The notes under the pieces: generated by a model | Told to the model about the DNA's origin: nothing | Seen by the model: the letters and a program-made list of their open reading frames with translations, nothing else | The model's database searches: none | Assembly (NCBI GenBank): GCA_023395555.1 | Contig: JAEWYQ010000084.1 | Span: forward strand, 74,465 to 138,464 | DNA: 64,000 nucleotides | Direction of reading: 5' to 3' | From: Bacillota bacterium | GTDB taxonomy: Bacteria > Bacillota > Clostridia > Lachnospirales > Lachnospiraceae | Part shown: positions 18,496 to 25,769 of the stretch, piece after piece | Layout of the letters: every line of letters begins with the position of its first letter | Numbering within the stretch: the stretch's first letter is position 1 | Position numbers and translations under genes: made by a program

Positions 18496-20328
18496 TTAAA
18501 GTGATTTCAATCCAGTCTCCAGCAGAGGACGTATCCGGTCAATAGCCTTCAAGACAGCCCGATAGATACCAATTGCATGTTCATAGGTCTTTATTTTATT
18601 CTCTTTCTCATCCTCTGTGTATTGATAAATATTCGCCATCTGCTCCGTAGTATCTTCCGCCAGATCCCAGTCAATTAATTGATAGACCTCTTTCGACTCA
18701 ATCAATCGATTAAGCTCTCTGATCTTTCGGCTCTTTAAAATACTGCTTCTTGTTTCCTCAATAGACTTGTTATATTTCTCCAACAGTCTTTCACTAAGCT
18801 CGAGCGCCTCCCGCGCATTTTGCTCCATAATCTGCATATCAGCCAGATCCTGCTTCACCATATCTCGCACTCGGCGAAGCTGTTCCTGATCCAGCGTAGG
18901 CTTCAGATCCGCCATTAGCTGCTCGCAATCAAAGGTTCCTGTGCAATAAGTACGGATGGCCTCCTTTAACGTCATAATCCTTGTACCATGGATCCGGGCA
19001 CCACCTTCTGTCGCGTCAATTACTTCCTTCCCCTCAAAAAGCTCAACCGCATCCTCAAACCAACGAATATAGATATACCAGTCATATCTCGTCTTGATCT
19101 GATTTCCGTAGATATCCTCTACCATCTCAAGATTCCTGCCTGCACCGCTTGCGTCCACCTGACGTCCGCCCGCATGCGTCGCGTTACCAAGATAAGCCAA
19201 ATCCTGTCCCACTAGAATAATCCTCTGAAACCCCATAGTCTCACAGGCAGAAAAGGCTCCCGTCGCCACCGAGCCCCCCGAATGAATATCCCCAGTATTT
19301 ATCCCTAATCTCTGATAAATTCCTTTGGCATAACCCTCCAGATTATACAGGATCACTCTCTTTCTGTTGTTTTGAACATTCTCCGGCCTGGCATCAATTC
19401 TGGTTAGCAGCGGTATGTTTCGGCACCTATCATCTCTCAAGTGAGAAAGCGATTTCCTGGGATCAAGCGTAACAATAAAATCAGGTAATATATCATGTGC
19501 CAACAAATATTTTACCGCAGTATCTACCGCAAATATAGCTGCCTTTCCCTTTGCCAGCTTCAAATCCTCTATGTTTTTATCTAAAGAGGGGCCGGCTGCC
19601 ACTATGATCGCAGGTACCTCCTCAACAAATCTTCCCGTCAAATCCACCTCAATATTGCCGCCATTAAGAAGGTTAATGTTCCTGAGCATATTATCCAGTG
19701 CTACTCTGCCAATAGCCAGCTCTGTATATTTATTGACAGTTATTTTCTCCGTGTTATCTTCTTGTATTTTATGAAAAGTACGAAATTGCTCCGCGAAAAC
19801 CCTTTCATACCCTGGATGTGAACAAACAATCTGGGATTGCTGATTCACGATACCAACATAATTGCTGAGCAAATTCTTAATTTCATTATCATTAATCCCT
19901 TTCACGGTAATGGATACACTACCCGCCCCAATAATATCCGTTAAATCATATTCCTCCATCACATGTCGGAACAGCCGAGGGCTTGGCTCATAGATCAACA
20001 ACGCATCCCCCGGCTTCAATTTCTTCATTAACTCCCTCACAACAATACCATTCCCCAGGCCGAACATAGATACTACAATTGCCAAGTTCCGCATATCAAA
20101 TTGTTTTGCCCAGCGCTGTGCCTCATGTCTCGGGTCATAGCTGCTATTGAACCGAAAGTTCTTCCCATTCGACTCCATCTCCAATACAGGCATCCCGTTC
20201 CTGGCCTGTATTGTACGAAAGGCCTTCTCTTCGTCCTTCGTTATCTGCTCCATCGTTTCATGGATCTTTTTATATAAATATTTCTTCTGCTCTTCCAGTG
20301 CCTTCAAATTTTGTTCATAGAACGACAT
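18496..20328 (-). CDS. Maf/DUF115 motility-associated glycosyltransferase (complete)
   Basis: At 610 residues this is a full-length Maf protein. An N-terminal Rossmann-like part contains LAIVVSMFGLGNGIVVREL; near residue 230 is PAIIVAAGPSLDKNIED; and near residue 355 is the GGSVATGAFSACETMGFQRIILVGQDLAYLGNATHAGG region, broken here only for length in description: GGSVATG, then GQDLAYLGNATHAGG. The C-terminal 170 residues are helical. Maf proteins load CMP-nonulosonates onto flagellin Ser/Thr in the cytoplasm. It overlaps the start of a 123-codon gene by 14 bases and follows flagellin closely, exactly where such transferases usually lie. AGGAGAGGAAGG precedes the ATG. A second Maf is at 1-1434; two Maf copies often differ in site or sugar choice. 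Confidence 0.9.
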   Translation of the reverse strand: MSFYEQNLKALEEQKKYLYKKIHETMEQITKDEEKAFRTIQARNGMPVLEMESNGKNFRFNSSYDPRHEAQRWAKQFDMRNLAIVVSMFGLGNGIVVRELMKKLKPGDALLIYEPSPRLFRHVMEEYDLTDIIGAGSVSITVKGINDNEIKNLLSNYVGIVNQQSQIVCSHPGYERVFAEQFRTFHKIQEDNTEKITVNKYTELAIGRVALDNMLRNINLLNGGNIEVDLTGRFVEEVPAIIVAAGPSLDKNIEDLKLAKGKAAIFAVDTAVKYLLAHDILPDFIVTLDPRKSLSHLRDDRCRNIPLLTRIDARPENVQNNRKRVILYNLEGYAKGIYQRLGINTGDIHSGGSVATGAFSACETMGFQRIILVGQDLAYLGNATHAGGRQVDASGAGRNLEMVEDIYGNQIKTRYDWYIYIRWFEDAVELFEGKEVIDATEGGARIHGTRIMTLKEAIRTYCTGTFDCEQLMADLKPTLDQEQLRRVRDMVKQDLADMQIMEQNAREALELSERLLEKYNKSIEETRSSILKSRKIRELNRLIESKEVYQLIDWDLAEDTTEQMANIYQYTEDEKENKIKTYEHAIGIYRAVLKAIDRIRPLLETGLKSL

Positions 20329-20671
20329 AGCTGCCTTCCTCTCCTAATCTTAATCCAGCAAAAACATCCTCTAATTGCTTCGCTATTTCCAAGGACAACA
20401 AATCCGCTAAAAGAATCTCATCCTTTTCCTCCAACGCCGACATTGCCTGAGTAAATGAGTTCAGCCATTGCTCTTCATTAAATACAAGCTCCTCTGTCCG
20501 ACAGTATTGTTCCATATCCTCTGTAAGCATTATCAATTTCTTCAGCAGACCATTCAATGCCAGGTACCCATCCTGCTGCTTCTGCTGGTAAAAATAATCT
20601 GTAACAGCGATGATCTCTTCTATTACAGCTTGGATCTCCTGGATTAAGCTTTCCTTCATATTAACAATCAT
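20315..20671 (-). CDS. Small helical protein between flagellin and maf, unknown function
   Basis: About 118 residues, acidic and almost wholly helical (SLIQEIQAVIEEIIAVTDYFYQQKQQDGYLAL region, described here as alternating Leu/Ile with Gln/Glu). I do not recognise a family. Its size, charge and helix content resemble small flagellar chaperones, and its place directly after flagellin and overlapping the maf start by 14 bases suggests a role in flagellin handling or glycosylation; that is inference. Three in-frame ATGs crowd the start: the one at 20671 follows GGAGAGGA most closely and is preferred, with 20686 and 20659 as alternatives. Confidence 0.55.
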   Translation of the reverse strand: MIVNMKESLIQEIQAVIEEIIAVTDYFYQQKQQDGYLALNGLLKKLIMLTEDMEQYCRTEELVFNEEQWLNSFTQAMSALEEKDEILLADLLSLEIAKQLEDVFAGLRLGEEGSYVVL

Positions 20672-20699
20672 TCCTCTCCTCATCATTCACAATGAATAG

Positions 20700-20737
20700 A
20701 TAAATAAATGGGGGCTGACCCTAAGGTCAACCCCCAT
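20700..20737 (-). terminator. Rho-independent terminator of the flagellin gene
   Basis: A 13-base stem with one G-U pair (ATGGGGGTTGACC, loop TTA, GGGTCAGCCCCCAT) is followed by TTATTTA. It lies 26 bases after the flagellin stop and should end most flagellin transcripts, leaving reduced readthrough into the small gene and maf. Confidence 0.8.
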
Positions 20738-20762
20738 GATCACCATGGTAATATTTACTAAA

Positions 20763-21581
20763 TTACTGTAATAATGACAATACACCCTGAGTGGATTGAT
20801 TTGCCTGCGCCAACATGGACTGAGCTGCCTGCTGAAGGATGTTACCCTTAGAGTACAGCACCATCTCTTTCGCCATATCAACGTCACGGATACGAGACTC
20901 AGCGGATTGCAGATTCTCTGCAGTATTATCAGCATTTGCAATCGTGTGCTCCAATCTGTTCTGTAACGCACCCAACTTAGATCTCTGTGTGGATACATCC
21001 TTAATAGCTGCATCAAGGGTTGATAACTGTGCTGTTGCTAAGGAATACTGGGAAACCTTATTCTGAACCTCATCAATTTTTAAAGATTTTGCTGTCATGC
21101 TCTTGATGCTAAACGTAATGCTCTGCTCCTTATTCGCACCAACCTGAAGGTTCTTGCCTTTGAACTTACCGCTCAGAAGCTTAATGGTGTTGAACTCAGT
21201 CTGCTTAGCAATACGGGAAACTTCGCAAGTCAACGCCTTTAACTCTTCCTTGATCGCAGTACGGTCGTTGGAAACGTTAGTATCGTTAGCTGCCTGAACC
21301 GTCAGCTCTCTCATTCTCTGCAGAATGGAGTGAGTCTCATTCAGTGCGCCTTCTGCTGTCTGGATTAAGGAAATACCATCCTGTGCATTAGTGGAAGCAC
21401 GGTCAAGACCTCTGATCTGTCCGCGCATCTTCTCGGAAATGGAAAGTCCGGCTGCGTCGTCGCCTGCACGGTTAATTCTGTATCCGGAAGAAAGCTTCTC
21501 AGTTGACTTTGCTACATGTCCGTTGGTAATGCCCAACTGTCTGTTGGTGTTGGCTGCTGCCATATTGTGTTGTACTATCAT
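20763..21581 (-). CDS. hag: Flagellin, short D0-D1 type
   Basis: The 272-residue protein begins MIVQHNMAAANTNRQLGIT and continues TEKLSSGYRINRAGDDAAGLSISEKM, then QDGISLIQTAEGALNETHSIL and RELTVQAAND; it ends with MAKEMVLYSKGNILQQAAQ and SMLAQANQSTQGVLSLLQ. These are the conserved D0 and D1 halves that pack in the filament core and in the export channel; the exposed D2/D3 domains are missing, as in other short Gram-positive flagellins. The ATG at 21581 has AAGGAGG 8 bases upstream; reading further up into the leader would add a spurious 13-residue extension. A sigma-28 promoter, a CsrA-type hairpin and a terminator bracket the gene. It is the likely target of the Maf enzymes downstream. Confidence 0.96.
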   Translation of the reverse strand: MIVQHNMAAANTNRQLGITNGHVAKSTEKLSSGYRINRAGDDAAGLSISEKMRGQIRGLDRASTNAQDGISLIQTAEGALNETHSILQRMRELTVQAANDTNVSNDRTAIKEELKALTCEVSRIAKQTEFNTIKLLSGKFKGKNLQVGANKEQSITFSIKSMTAKSLKIDEVQNKVSQYSLATAQLSTLDAAIKDVSTQRSKLGALQNRLEHTIANADNTAENLQSAESRIRDVDMAKEMVLYSKGNILQQAAQSMLAQANQSTQGVLSLLQ

Positions 21582-21589
21582 ATTAAATT

Positions 21590-21625
21590 CCTCCTTGAAA
21601 TTATTATTTGTAGCTTCCATGCTAC
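21590..21625 (-). promoter_or_regulatory. Probable CsrA-binding leader of flagellin mRNA
   Basis: A perfect 5-base stem at 21610-21625 (GTAGC, loop ATGGAA, GCTAC) presents GGA in its loop, the standard CsrA recognition form. A second GGA pair lies in the Shine-Dalgarno AAGGAGG at 21590-21596, about 25 bases further on, a spacing one CsrA dimer could bridge. CsrA and its antagonist FliW are encoded at 24940-25630. In Bacillus subtilis CsrA represses flagellin translation in the same way. Confidence 0.65.
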
Positions 21626-21686
21626 TTTACTTTTATCTTTGTCGTCCCCCGTCCGGCCGTACGCTCCATTCGGAAGACTTGACTTT

Positions 21687-21705
21687 AAGTAAATATGATT
21701 TACTT
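21687..21705 (-). promoter_or_regulatory. Perfect hairpin at the 5' end of flagellin mRNA
   Basis: The sequence AAGTAAAT, CAT, ATTTACTT forms a perfect 8-base stem with a 3-base loop. It begins about 8 bases after the sigma-28 -10 element, so it would be at or near the first base of the transcript. A 5'-terminal stem is a known way to slow mRNA decay; an operator role is also possible. Confidence 0.45.
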
Positions 21706-21712
21706 GCTATAT

Positions 21713-21739
21713 ATATCGGAATACTTTTGAAATACTTTA
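21713..21739 (-). promoter_or_regulatory. Sigma-28 (SigD) promoter of flagellin
   Basis: Minus-strand TAAA (21736-21739), 16 bases, CCGATAT (21713-21719) matches the SigD consensus exactly in sequence and spacing. It lies about 130 bases before the flagellin ATG, just after the end of the FliT-like gene. Confidence 0.9.
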
Positions 21740-21758
21740 TACCTTAACAACAAATTTT

Positions 21759-22256
21759 TTATTTTTTCTTGTCGTAAAAAAAGGATTGTTCCTCGTTCTG
21801 ATTTGACATGGTCTTATAATAAGCCGCCGCCGTTCGGGAACTGACCATGGACCTTCTGATTTCCTTGCGTTTGCGGGTCAGCAGAGCCTCCAGCTTCGCC
21901 CGGTTGCGCAGCTCCATGGCCTGCAGCTTGACACTCCGATCAGATATTTCCGCAATATGCTCCTGAAGCGTCCGGATCTCGGCCTCATACCGGTACTTAT
22001 TTCCGACCAGTTCCTCCCTGACATGCTCAAAGGTCTGATCAAAACCGTGATCCAATTCTTCCAGGCGTTTCAGCAGCTCCTCTTTTCGGGAAACCGTCTC
22101 CAGGAAAGCATCCTCTTCAAAGGCACTCTGCTCTATGAGCTCCTCCTGCTGTTGTGTTATTTCAATTAAGCTGTAAAGAAGCTCCGATTTCTTAACTGAC
22201 GCGTCCACCAGAAGCTGTATGTAGACCTGCTTTGTTTTAAGCTTATCCAGTTCCAT
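21759..22256 (-). CDS. FliT/FlgN-like flagellar chaperone candidate
   Basis: The 165-residue protein is almost entirely coiled-coil: LLYSLIEITQQQEELIEQS, then ELLKRLEELDHGFDQTFEHV and KLQAMELRNRAKLEALL. It lies 27 bases behind fliS in the flaG-fliD-fliS unit, the position of fliT in many bacteria. FliT caps the FliD hook-associated protein before export. I cannot confirm homology by eye, as these chaperones are poorly conserved, and an FlgN-like fold is equally possible. GAGAGGA lies before the ATG. It is the last gene of the unit before flagellin. Confidence 0.6.
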   Translation of the reverse strand: MELDKLKTKQVYIQLLVDASVKKSELLYSLIEITQQQEELIEQSAFEEDAFLETVSRKEELLKRLEELDHGFDQTFEHVREELVGNKYRYEAEIRTLQEHIAEISDRSVKLQAMELRNRAKLEALLTRKRKEIRRSMVSSRTAAAYYKTMSNQNEEQSFFYDKKK

Positions 22257-22283
22257 CCCTAGTCCTCTCCATAAATACGCTAT

Positions 22284-22661
22284 TTATCTGGTGCCCTTCG
22301 TCAGACGCATGACTTCCTTCCAGGTATCCCGCATTTCCCGGATATATCCTATGGCTTCCTCCAGAATCTCAACATTCTTCTTAATATTGCCTTCAACCAA
22401 TCTGTTGTATACATGTTCATAGACCCGTTCAAAGCTCTCCGCCACCGGATAATCATGATTAAGAGTAGCGCGTAATTCTGTTATAATTTTCTCCGCCTTA
22501 ATCACATTCAGATTAGCCTTGCTGTAATCCTTGTTCTCAATTGCATACACCGCCAGATTGCCAAACTTAATCGCCCCTTCATAGAGCAGCAGAGTGAGCT
22601 CCGCCGGAGATGCCGTCAGTATCTTACTGTCTTTATAAGCCGCAGTAGCATTCATTGCCAT
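22284..22661 (-). CDS. fliS: Flagellar export chaperone FliS
   Basis: At 125 residues it has the usual FliS length and features: an AAYKDSKILTASPAELTLLLYEGAIKF-type N-terminus (the ASPAELTLLLYEG core is diagnostic), KIITELRATLNHDY, and a C-terminal IREMRDTWKEV. FliS binds the disordered C-terminus of flagellin and prevents it from polymerising in the cytoplasm; it also contacts FliW in Gram-positives. GGAGG precedes the start; ATG at 22661 and the one two codons later are both possible. It lies between fliD and the FliT-like gene. Confidence 0.95.
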   Translation of the reverse strand: MAMNATAAYKDSKILTASPAELTLLLYEGAIKFGNLAVYAIENKDYSKANLNVIKAEKIITELRATLNHDYPVAESFERVYEHVYNRLVEGNIKKNVEILEEAIGYIREMRDTWKEVMRLTKGTR

Positions 22662-22704
22662 AATCCATATCCTCCACTATCAATATCCCTTGTTCTCCTG
22701 TACA

Positions 22705-24240
22705 CTATCTCTGGCCCGTTCCAAGCATGGCCGCCAGATTATTGCTCTGGGCATTCAGACTTGACATCGCCTTCTCCATGGCTGAGAACTGCTTGTAATA
22801 GCGATCCTCAATCTCCGTCAGCTTCTTCTCCAGGGCCTTCAGTTTATTCCCGTAGTCCTCTACCTGCTTCTTCATCTCCTTGTCATTATAGAAGGTCAGC
22901 GTGCTCCGAAGCGAGCTGCTCTTCCCCATGCTGTCCGCATAAGAGGAGTACATATTATCAGCAAACTTCGAGAAGACCGATATAACAGCCTGCGGGTTCT
23001 CCTCCAGTGCCTTCATCAGCTCATCGGCATTACCGGATACCGTACTGTCATCCTTATCTCCGTCGATGTGCAGCAGACCCTTTTCCGTATAATCCATGCC
23101 TTTTACGCCGAAGGATGACAAGCTGTATTTCTTGCCATTGACTTCTACGCTAAAGTTAATATCCGATCTCATTCTGTTGATCAGGGAACCAATGCCATCG
23201 TCCCTGCGAAGGAGGGAATCCTTGATCTTGGCCTCCCACTTCTCGATCTCCTTCTCGGACATAGCCTCCTTCTGCTCATCGGTCAAGGGCTCATAGCCTT
23301 TTGCAGAGGGCGCGTTGTACAGCTCGTTCATGGTTGTCAGAATCTCATTGTACTCCTTCACCATGCTCTTGATCTTATCATATACCGCCTGAGTGTCCTT
23401 CTTGACATTGATACTGACCGTACCTGTCCCTGTTTGTCCCAGCAGCTCAAAGGTAAGGCCGTTAACCGTCACTGTATTGGAAGAGCTCTTCATCTTAGCC
23501 CCATTGTATTCAAATTCGGCATCCTCAGCAGCTACCAGAGCCATGCCTGCACCGGCGGGGGCTGAGCCGTCGATCTTAAACGTGTCCCAATCCTTAATAA
23601 CCGTTCCCAATCCCAGCTTATCCAGCTTAACTCCCGCTGCCTCTGTCGTCAGCGTAAAGGCTCCATCCGATCCGCTGGTCTTGGAGCTCAGGAAGAGGCG
23701 TTTCTGCGCATTATCAAAGGAAGCGTTGATGCCTGCGCTCTTCAGCTTGTTCACCAGCTCATTCAATGTTGTATCCTTGGTCACTTTAATGGGCTTATCA
23801 TTAATCCTGAATTCCCCTTCATCACCCTCAATGACCCCCAGTTCCGCCATTGTGGTCTTCCCTGTCACTTCAAAGGGATTCCCGTCCTTTATGCCCTTCA
23901 GCTCGCCCCCCGTTACATACTGGGCAGTGGCCAGCTTGTCTATCTTGATCTGGTGATTTCCCTCTACCGCACCGTTACCGGCGGTCACCTTCACCTTACT
24001 TTCATCCGAGGAAGCGGCGCTTCTTACATTATATCCGCCTTGCAGCCTCATGCTGGACAGGGTTCCCGTATAAAAAGAGTATAGCTTCTTATTCAGCTCC
24101 TGCCACTTCTCCTGCTTCCATTCAAGCTTTATCTTGCTATTCTCTATCTTAGTTGACTTCATACGCTGCGCTTTCATAAGCTCAGTTATGATAGCATCCG
24201 TATCCAATCCGGATGCCAGGCCTGATAATTTTATCGCCAT
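22705..24240 (-). CDS. fliD: Flagellar filament cap protein FliD
   Basis: The 511-residue protein starts with the FliD signature LSGLASGLDTDAIITELMKAQRMK and has the N-terminal D0 region, a middle domain with VEGNHQIKIDKLATAQYVTGG, and a C-terminal coiled coil (KQVEDYGNKLKALEKKL, then ENRYYKQFSAMEKAM-like helices) ending in NNLAAMLG. FliD forms the pentameric cap that folds flagellin at the filament tip. AGGAGGA precedes the ATG. It lies 11 bases behind flaG and 43 bases ahead of fliS, in the sigma-28-driven unit. Confidence 0.95.
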   Translation of the reverse strand: MAIKLSGLASGLDTDAIITELMKAQRMKSTKIENSKIKLEWKQEKWQELNKKLYSFYTGTLSSMRLQGGYNVRSAASSDESKVKVTAGNGAVEGNHQIKIDKLATAQYVTGGELKGIKDGNPFEVTGKTTMAELGVIEGDEGEFRINDKPIKVTKDTTLNELVNKLKSAGINASFDNAQKRLFLSSKTSGSDGAFTLTTEAAGVKLDKLGLGTVIKDWDTFKIDGSAPAGAGMALVAAEDAEFEYNGAKMKSSSNTVTVNGLTFELLGQTGTGTVSINVKKDTQAVYDKIKSMVKEYNEILTTMNELYNAPSAKGYEPLTDEQKEAMSEKEIEKWEAKIKDSLLRRDDGIGSLINRMRSDINFSVEVNGKKYSLSSFGVKGMDYTEKGLLHIDGDKDDSTVSGNADELMKALEENPQAVISVFSKFADNMYSSYADSMGKSSSLRSTLTFYNDKEMKKQVEDYGNKLKALEKKLTEIEDRYYKQFSAMEKAMSSLNAQSNNLAAMLGTGQR

Positions 24241-24251
24241 GTCTATTCCTC

Positions 24252-24671
24252 CTATCTCTTCTCATCCACCAGCAGACCGGCTATCTCCCATACCTTTTCC
24301 AGCATTTCAAGGGCTTCCTCCGGCGGAATCTCTTTGATCACTTCCTCCGTCTCCCGGTCAAGGACCTTAATGGATACACGGTTGATCTCTTCATGATACG
24401 CAAACTCGCAACGAGTTCTATGCGCCTTCATCTTATTATTTACTTTATTAACCGCATCCTTTACCTGTTCATTGGAACTTTTCTGGTTCTGCGCGCCGCT
24501 CTGTCCCTTATCGGCCTGACTGCCGGCCGCAACCTTCGGCACCGTTACCGGAACCTCTGTAATATTCATATCGGCTGCTTTCGGCTTCTGTACGCTCTGA
24601 TCCGCCTGCTGCCTTGGAGCAGCCTTCCCGGGGTCGTTATAAATTGCCCCTGATAATGCTTCTACCGCCAT
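24252..24671 (-). CDS. flaG: FlaG family protein
   Basis: The C-terminal 70 residues carry the FlaG domain: CEFAYHEEINRVSIKVLDRET, then EVIKEIPPEEALEMLEKVWE and IAGLLVDEKR. The first half is a Gln/Ala-rich disordered stretch. FlaG influences filament length and is commonly next to fliD. The ATG at 24671 follows GGAGGT by 8 bases and is preferred to an in-frame start 36 bases further up. It is the first gene of the flaG-fliD-fliS-fliT-like unit. Confidence 0.9.
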   Translation of the reverse strand: MAVEALSGAIYNDPGKAAPRQQADQSVQKPKAADMNITEVPVTVPKVAAGSQADKGQSGAQNQKSSNEQVKDAVNKVNNKMKAHRTRCEFAYHEEINRVSIKVLDRETEEVIKEIPPEEALEMLEKVWEIAGLLVDEKR

Positions 24672-24789
24672 ATTAATGCACCTCCATGTGTATACGTCGT
24701 TATACAACGTCTGCTTATTTACCGAACGATCCTTATCATGCTTCTGTCATCCTTGACTGCACTGTTATTGCACAGATCTTCTAATTGTT

Positions 24790-24816
24790 ATATCGGTAAT
24801 GATTACTAAAATATTA
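24790..24816 (-). promoter_or_regulatory. Sigma-28 promoter of the flaG-fliD-fliS unit
   Basis: Minus-strand TAAT (24813-24816), 16 bases, CCGATAT (24790-24796): a perfect -10 and a three-of-four -35 with exact SigD spacing, about 120 bases before the flaG ATG. The 268-base gap between csrA and flaG also holds the weak terminator at 24876. Confidence 0.85.
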
Positions 24817-24875
24817 ATAGCAAGGATCAAATTAAGATACAAGAAGTTTTTATGAGACGATACAATGCGGAATGT

Positions 24876-24906
24876 AAAAAACCCGCCCTGGCCATCCGTA
24901 CACAGG
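24876..24906 (-). terminator. Weak terminator candidate after csrA
   Basis: A GC-rich stretch with a short CCTG/CAGG stem and GCGGG is followed by six T on the minus strand, 34 bases after the csrA stop. The stem is short, so termination may be partial. Confidence 0.35.
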
Positions 24907-24939
24907 ACAGTTGAGGAGAGTCTTTTTCCAGTTATTTAA

Positions 24940-25161
24940 TCACTTGAATAATTTCTTTAGTATTTCTTCCGATACCGGGGCTTCCGCCGCTTCCTTATTA
25001 GATTCCTTAATCTGCAGATAGATCTCCTTACGGTAGATGGCAACGGACTTAGGAGCATTTATGCCGATCTTCACTTGATCCCCTTTTACCTCCAGCAGGG
25101 TAATCTCGATATCATTGCCAATCATAATGGATTCATTCACTCTTCTTGACAGGGCCAACAT
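24940..25161 (-). CDS. csrA: Carbon storage regulator CsrA
   Basis: At 73 residues it matches Csr[28 protein letters not shown], with the conserved R6-x-x-E segment, [19 protein letters not shown] and a variable tail. CsrA is a dimeric RNA-binding protein that blocks translation by covering GGA sites in leaders; here the flagellin leader (21590-21625) is the obvious target. The start is one base after the fliW stop (TAATATG), which couples the two. AAGGAGG is 9 bases upstream. FliW binds CsrA and releases it as flagellin is exported. Confidence 0.96.
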   Translation of the reverse strand: MLALSRRVNESIMIGNDIEITLLEVKGDQVKIGINAPKSVAIYRKEIYLQIKESNKEAAEAPVSEEILKKLFK

Positions 25162-25162
25162 A

Positions 25163-25630
25163 TTATCTGCCCTCCTTTGCAGCCTTATGGGCCTTCAGCC
25201 TCTCGTAGAAGCGGTATTTGATCTCATAATCCGCGTTCTCCACAATGACCTGGGCACCCTTGCGTTCATCCGAATTAATAATAAAAGGAGCTCTCAGATT
25301 AGCTGAAATCTTCTCAATCTCCTGGGGCACGGTAACCGACACCAGAACTACAATATTCTCGTCCGTGAGATTTCCAAGGGATTTTAAAAGTTCGTCCTCC
25401 ACCTCTGGGTTAAAATCCGGCCTGATAATAAAGGGATTTATCACCGGTATCGCCAGCGCCGGCTCATCCAGGCTCTGAAGCCAGGAGATATCCGGCCGTT
25501 CGCCGCCTTCATTGTCATAAAGCAGTGTATATTTCTTATAATCCTCAAAGCCAAATATTCCGTCGGCAAAATATATTACCTTATCCTCATCCAGCTCTAT
25601 TTCTCCAAAATGCCTCGTCTTCACCTGCAT
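25163..25630 (-). CDS. fliW: Flagellar assembly factor FliW
   Basis: The 155-residue protein has the FliW pattern: [28 protein letters not shown], then [42 protein letters not shown] and a C-terminal [12 protein letters not shown]. FliW binds newly made flagellin and, when free, binds and inactivates CsrA, so flagellin synthesis tracks secretion. It sits directly ahead of csrA, the usual order in Firmicutes. The ribosome site is AAGGCGG. No clear sigma-28 site was found in the 139-base gap upstream; a TATAAT-like element near 25690 lacks a good -35. Confidence 0.96.
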   Translation of the reverse strand: MQVKTRHFGEIELDEDKVIYFADGIFGFEDYKKYTLLYDNEGGERPDISWLQSLDEPALAIPVINPFIIRPDFNPEVEDELLKSLGNLTDENIVVLVSVTVPQEIEKISANLRAPFIINSDERKGAQVIVENADYEIKYRFYERLKAHKAAKEGR

Positions 25631-25769
25631 GATATCCGCCTTCCCTTTCCGATAATCTCCTCTTTAATGTAAATATTCCTGTCCCTATTATATACGATTT
25701 ATCCTGACTTTGCATCAATAAAATGCTATATCCATGCACATTCCCTAATCTTTTCATTCTTTCCTTAAT

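Noticed and set aside
21581..21620. Longer flagellin start 13 codons upstream
   Set aside because: That ATG lies inside the CsrA-type hairpin loop and has no ribosome site; the internal start has AAGGAGG and the canonical flagellin N-terminus.
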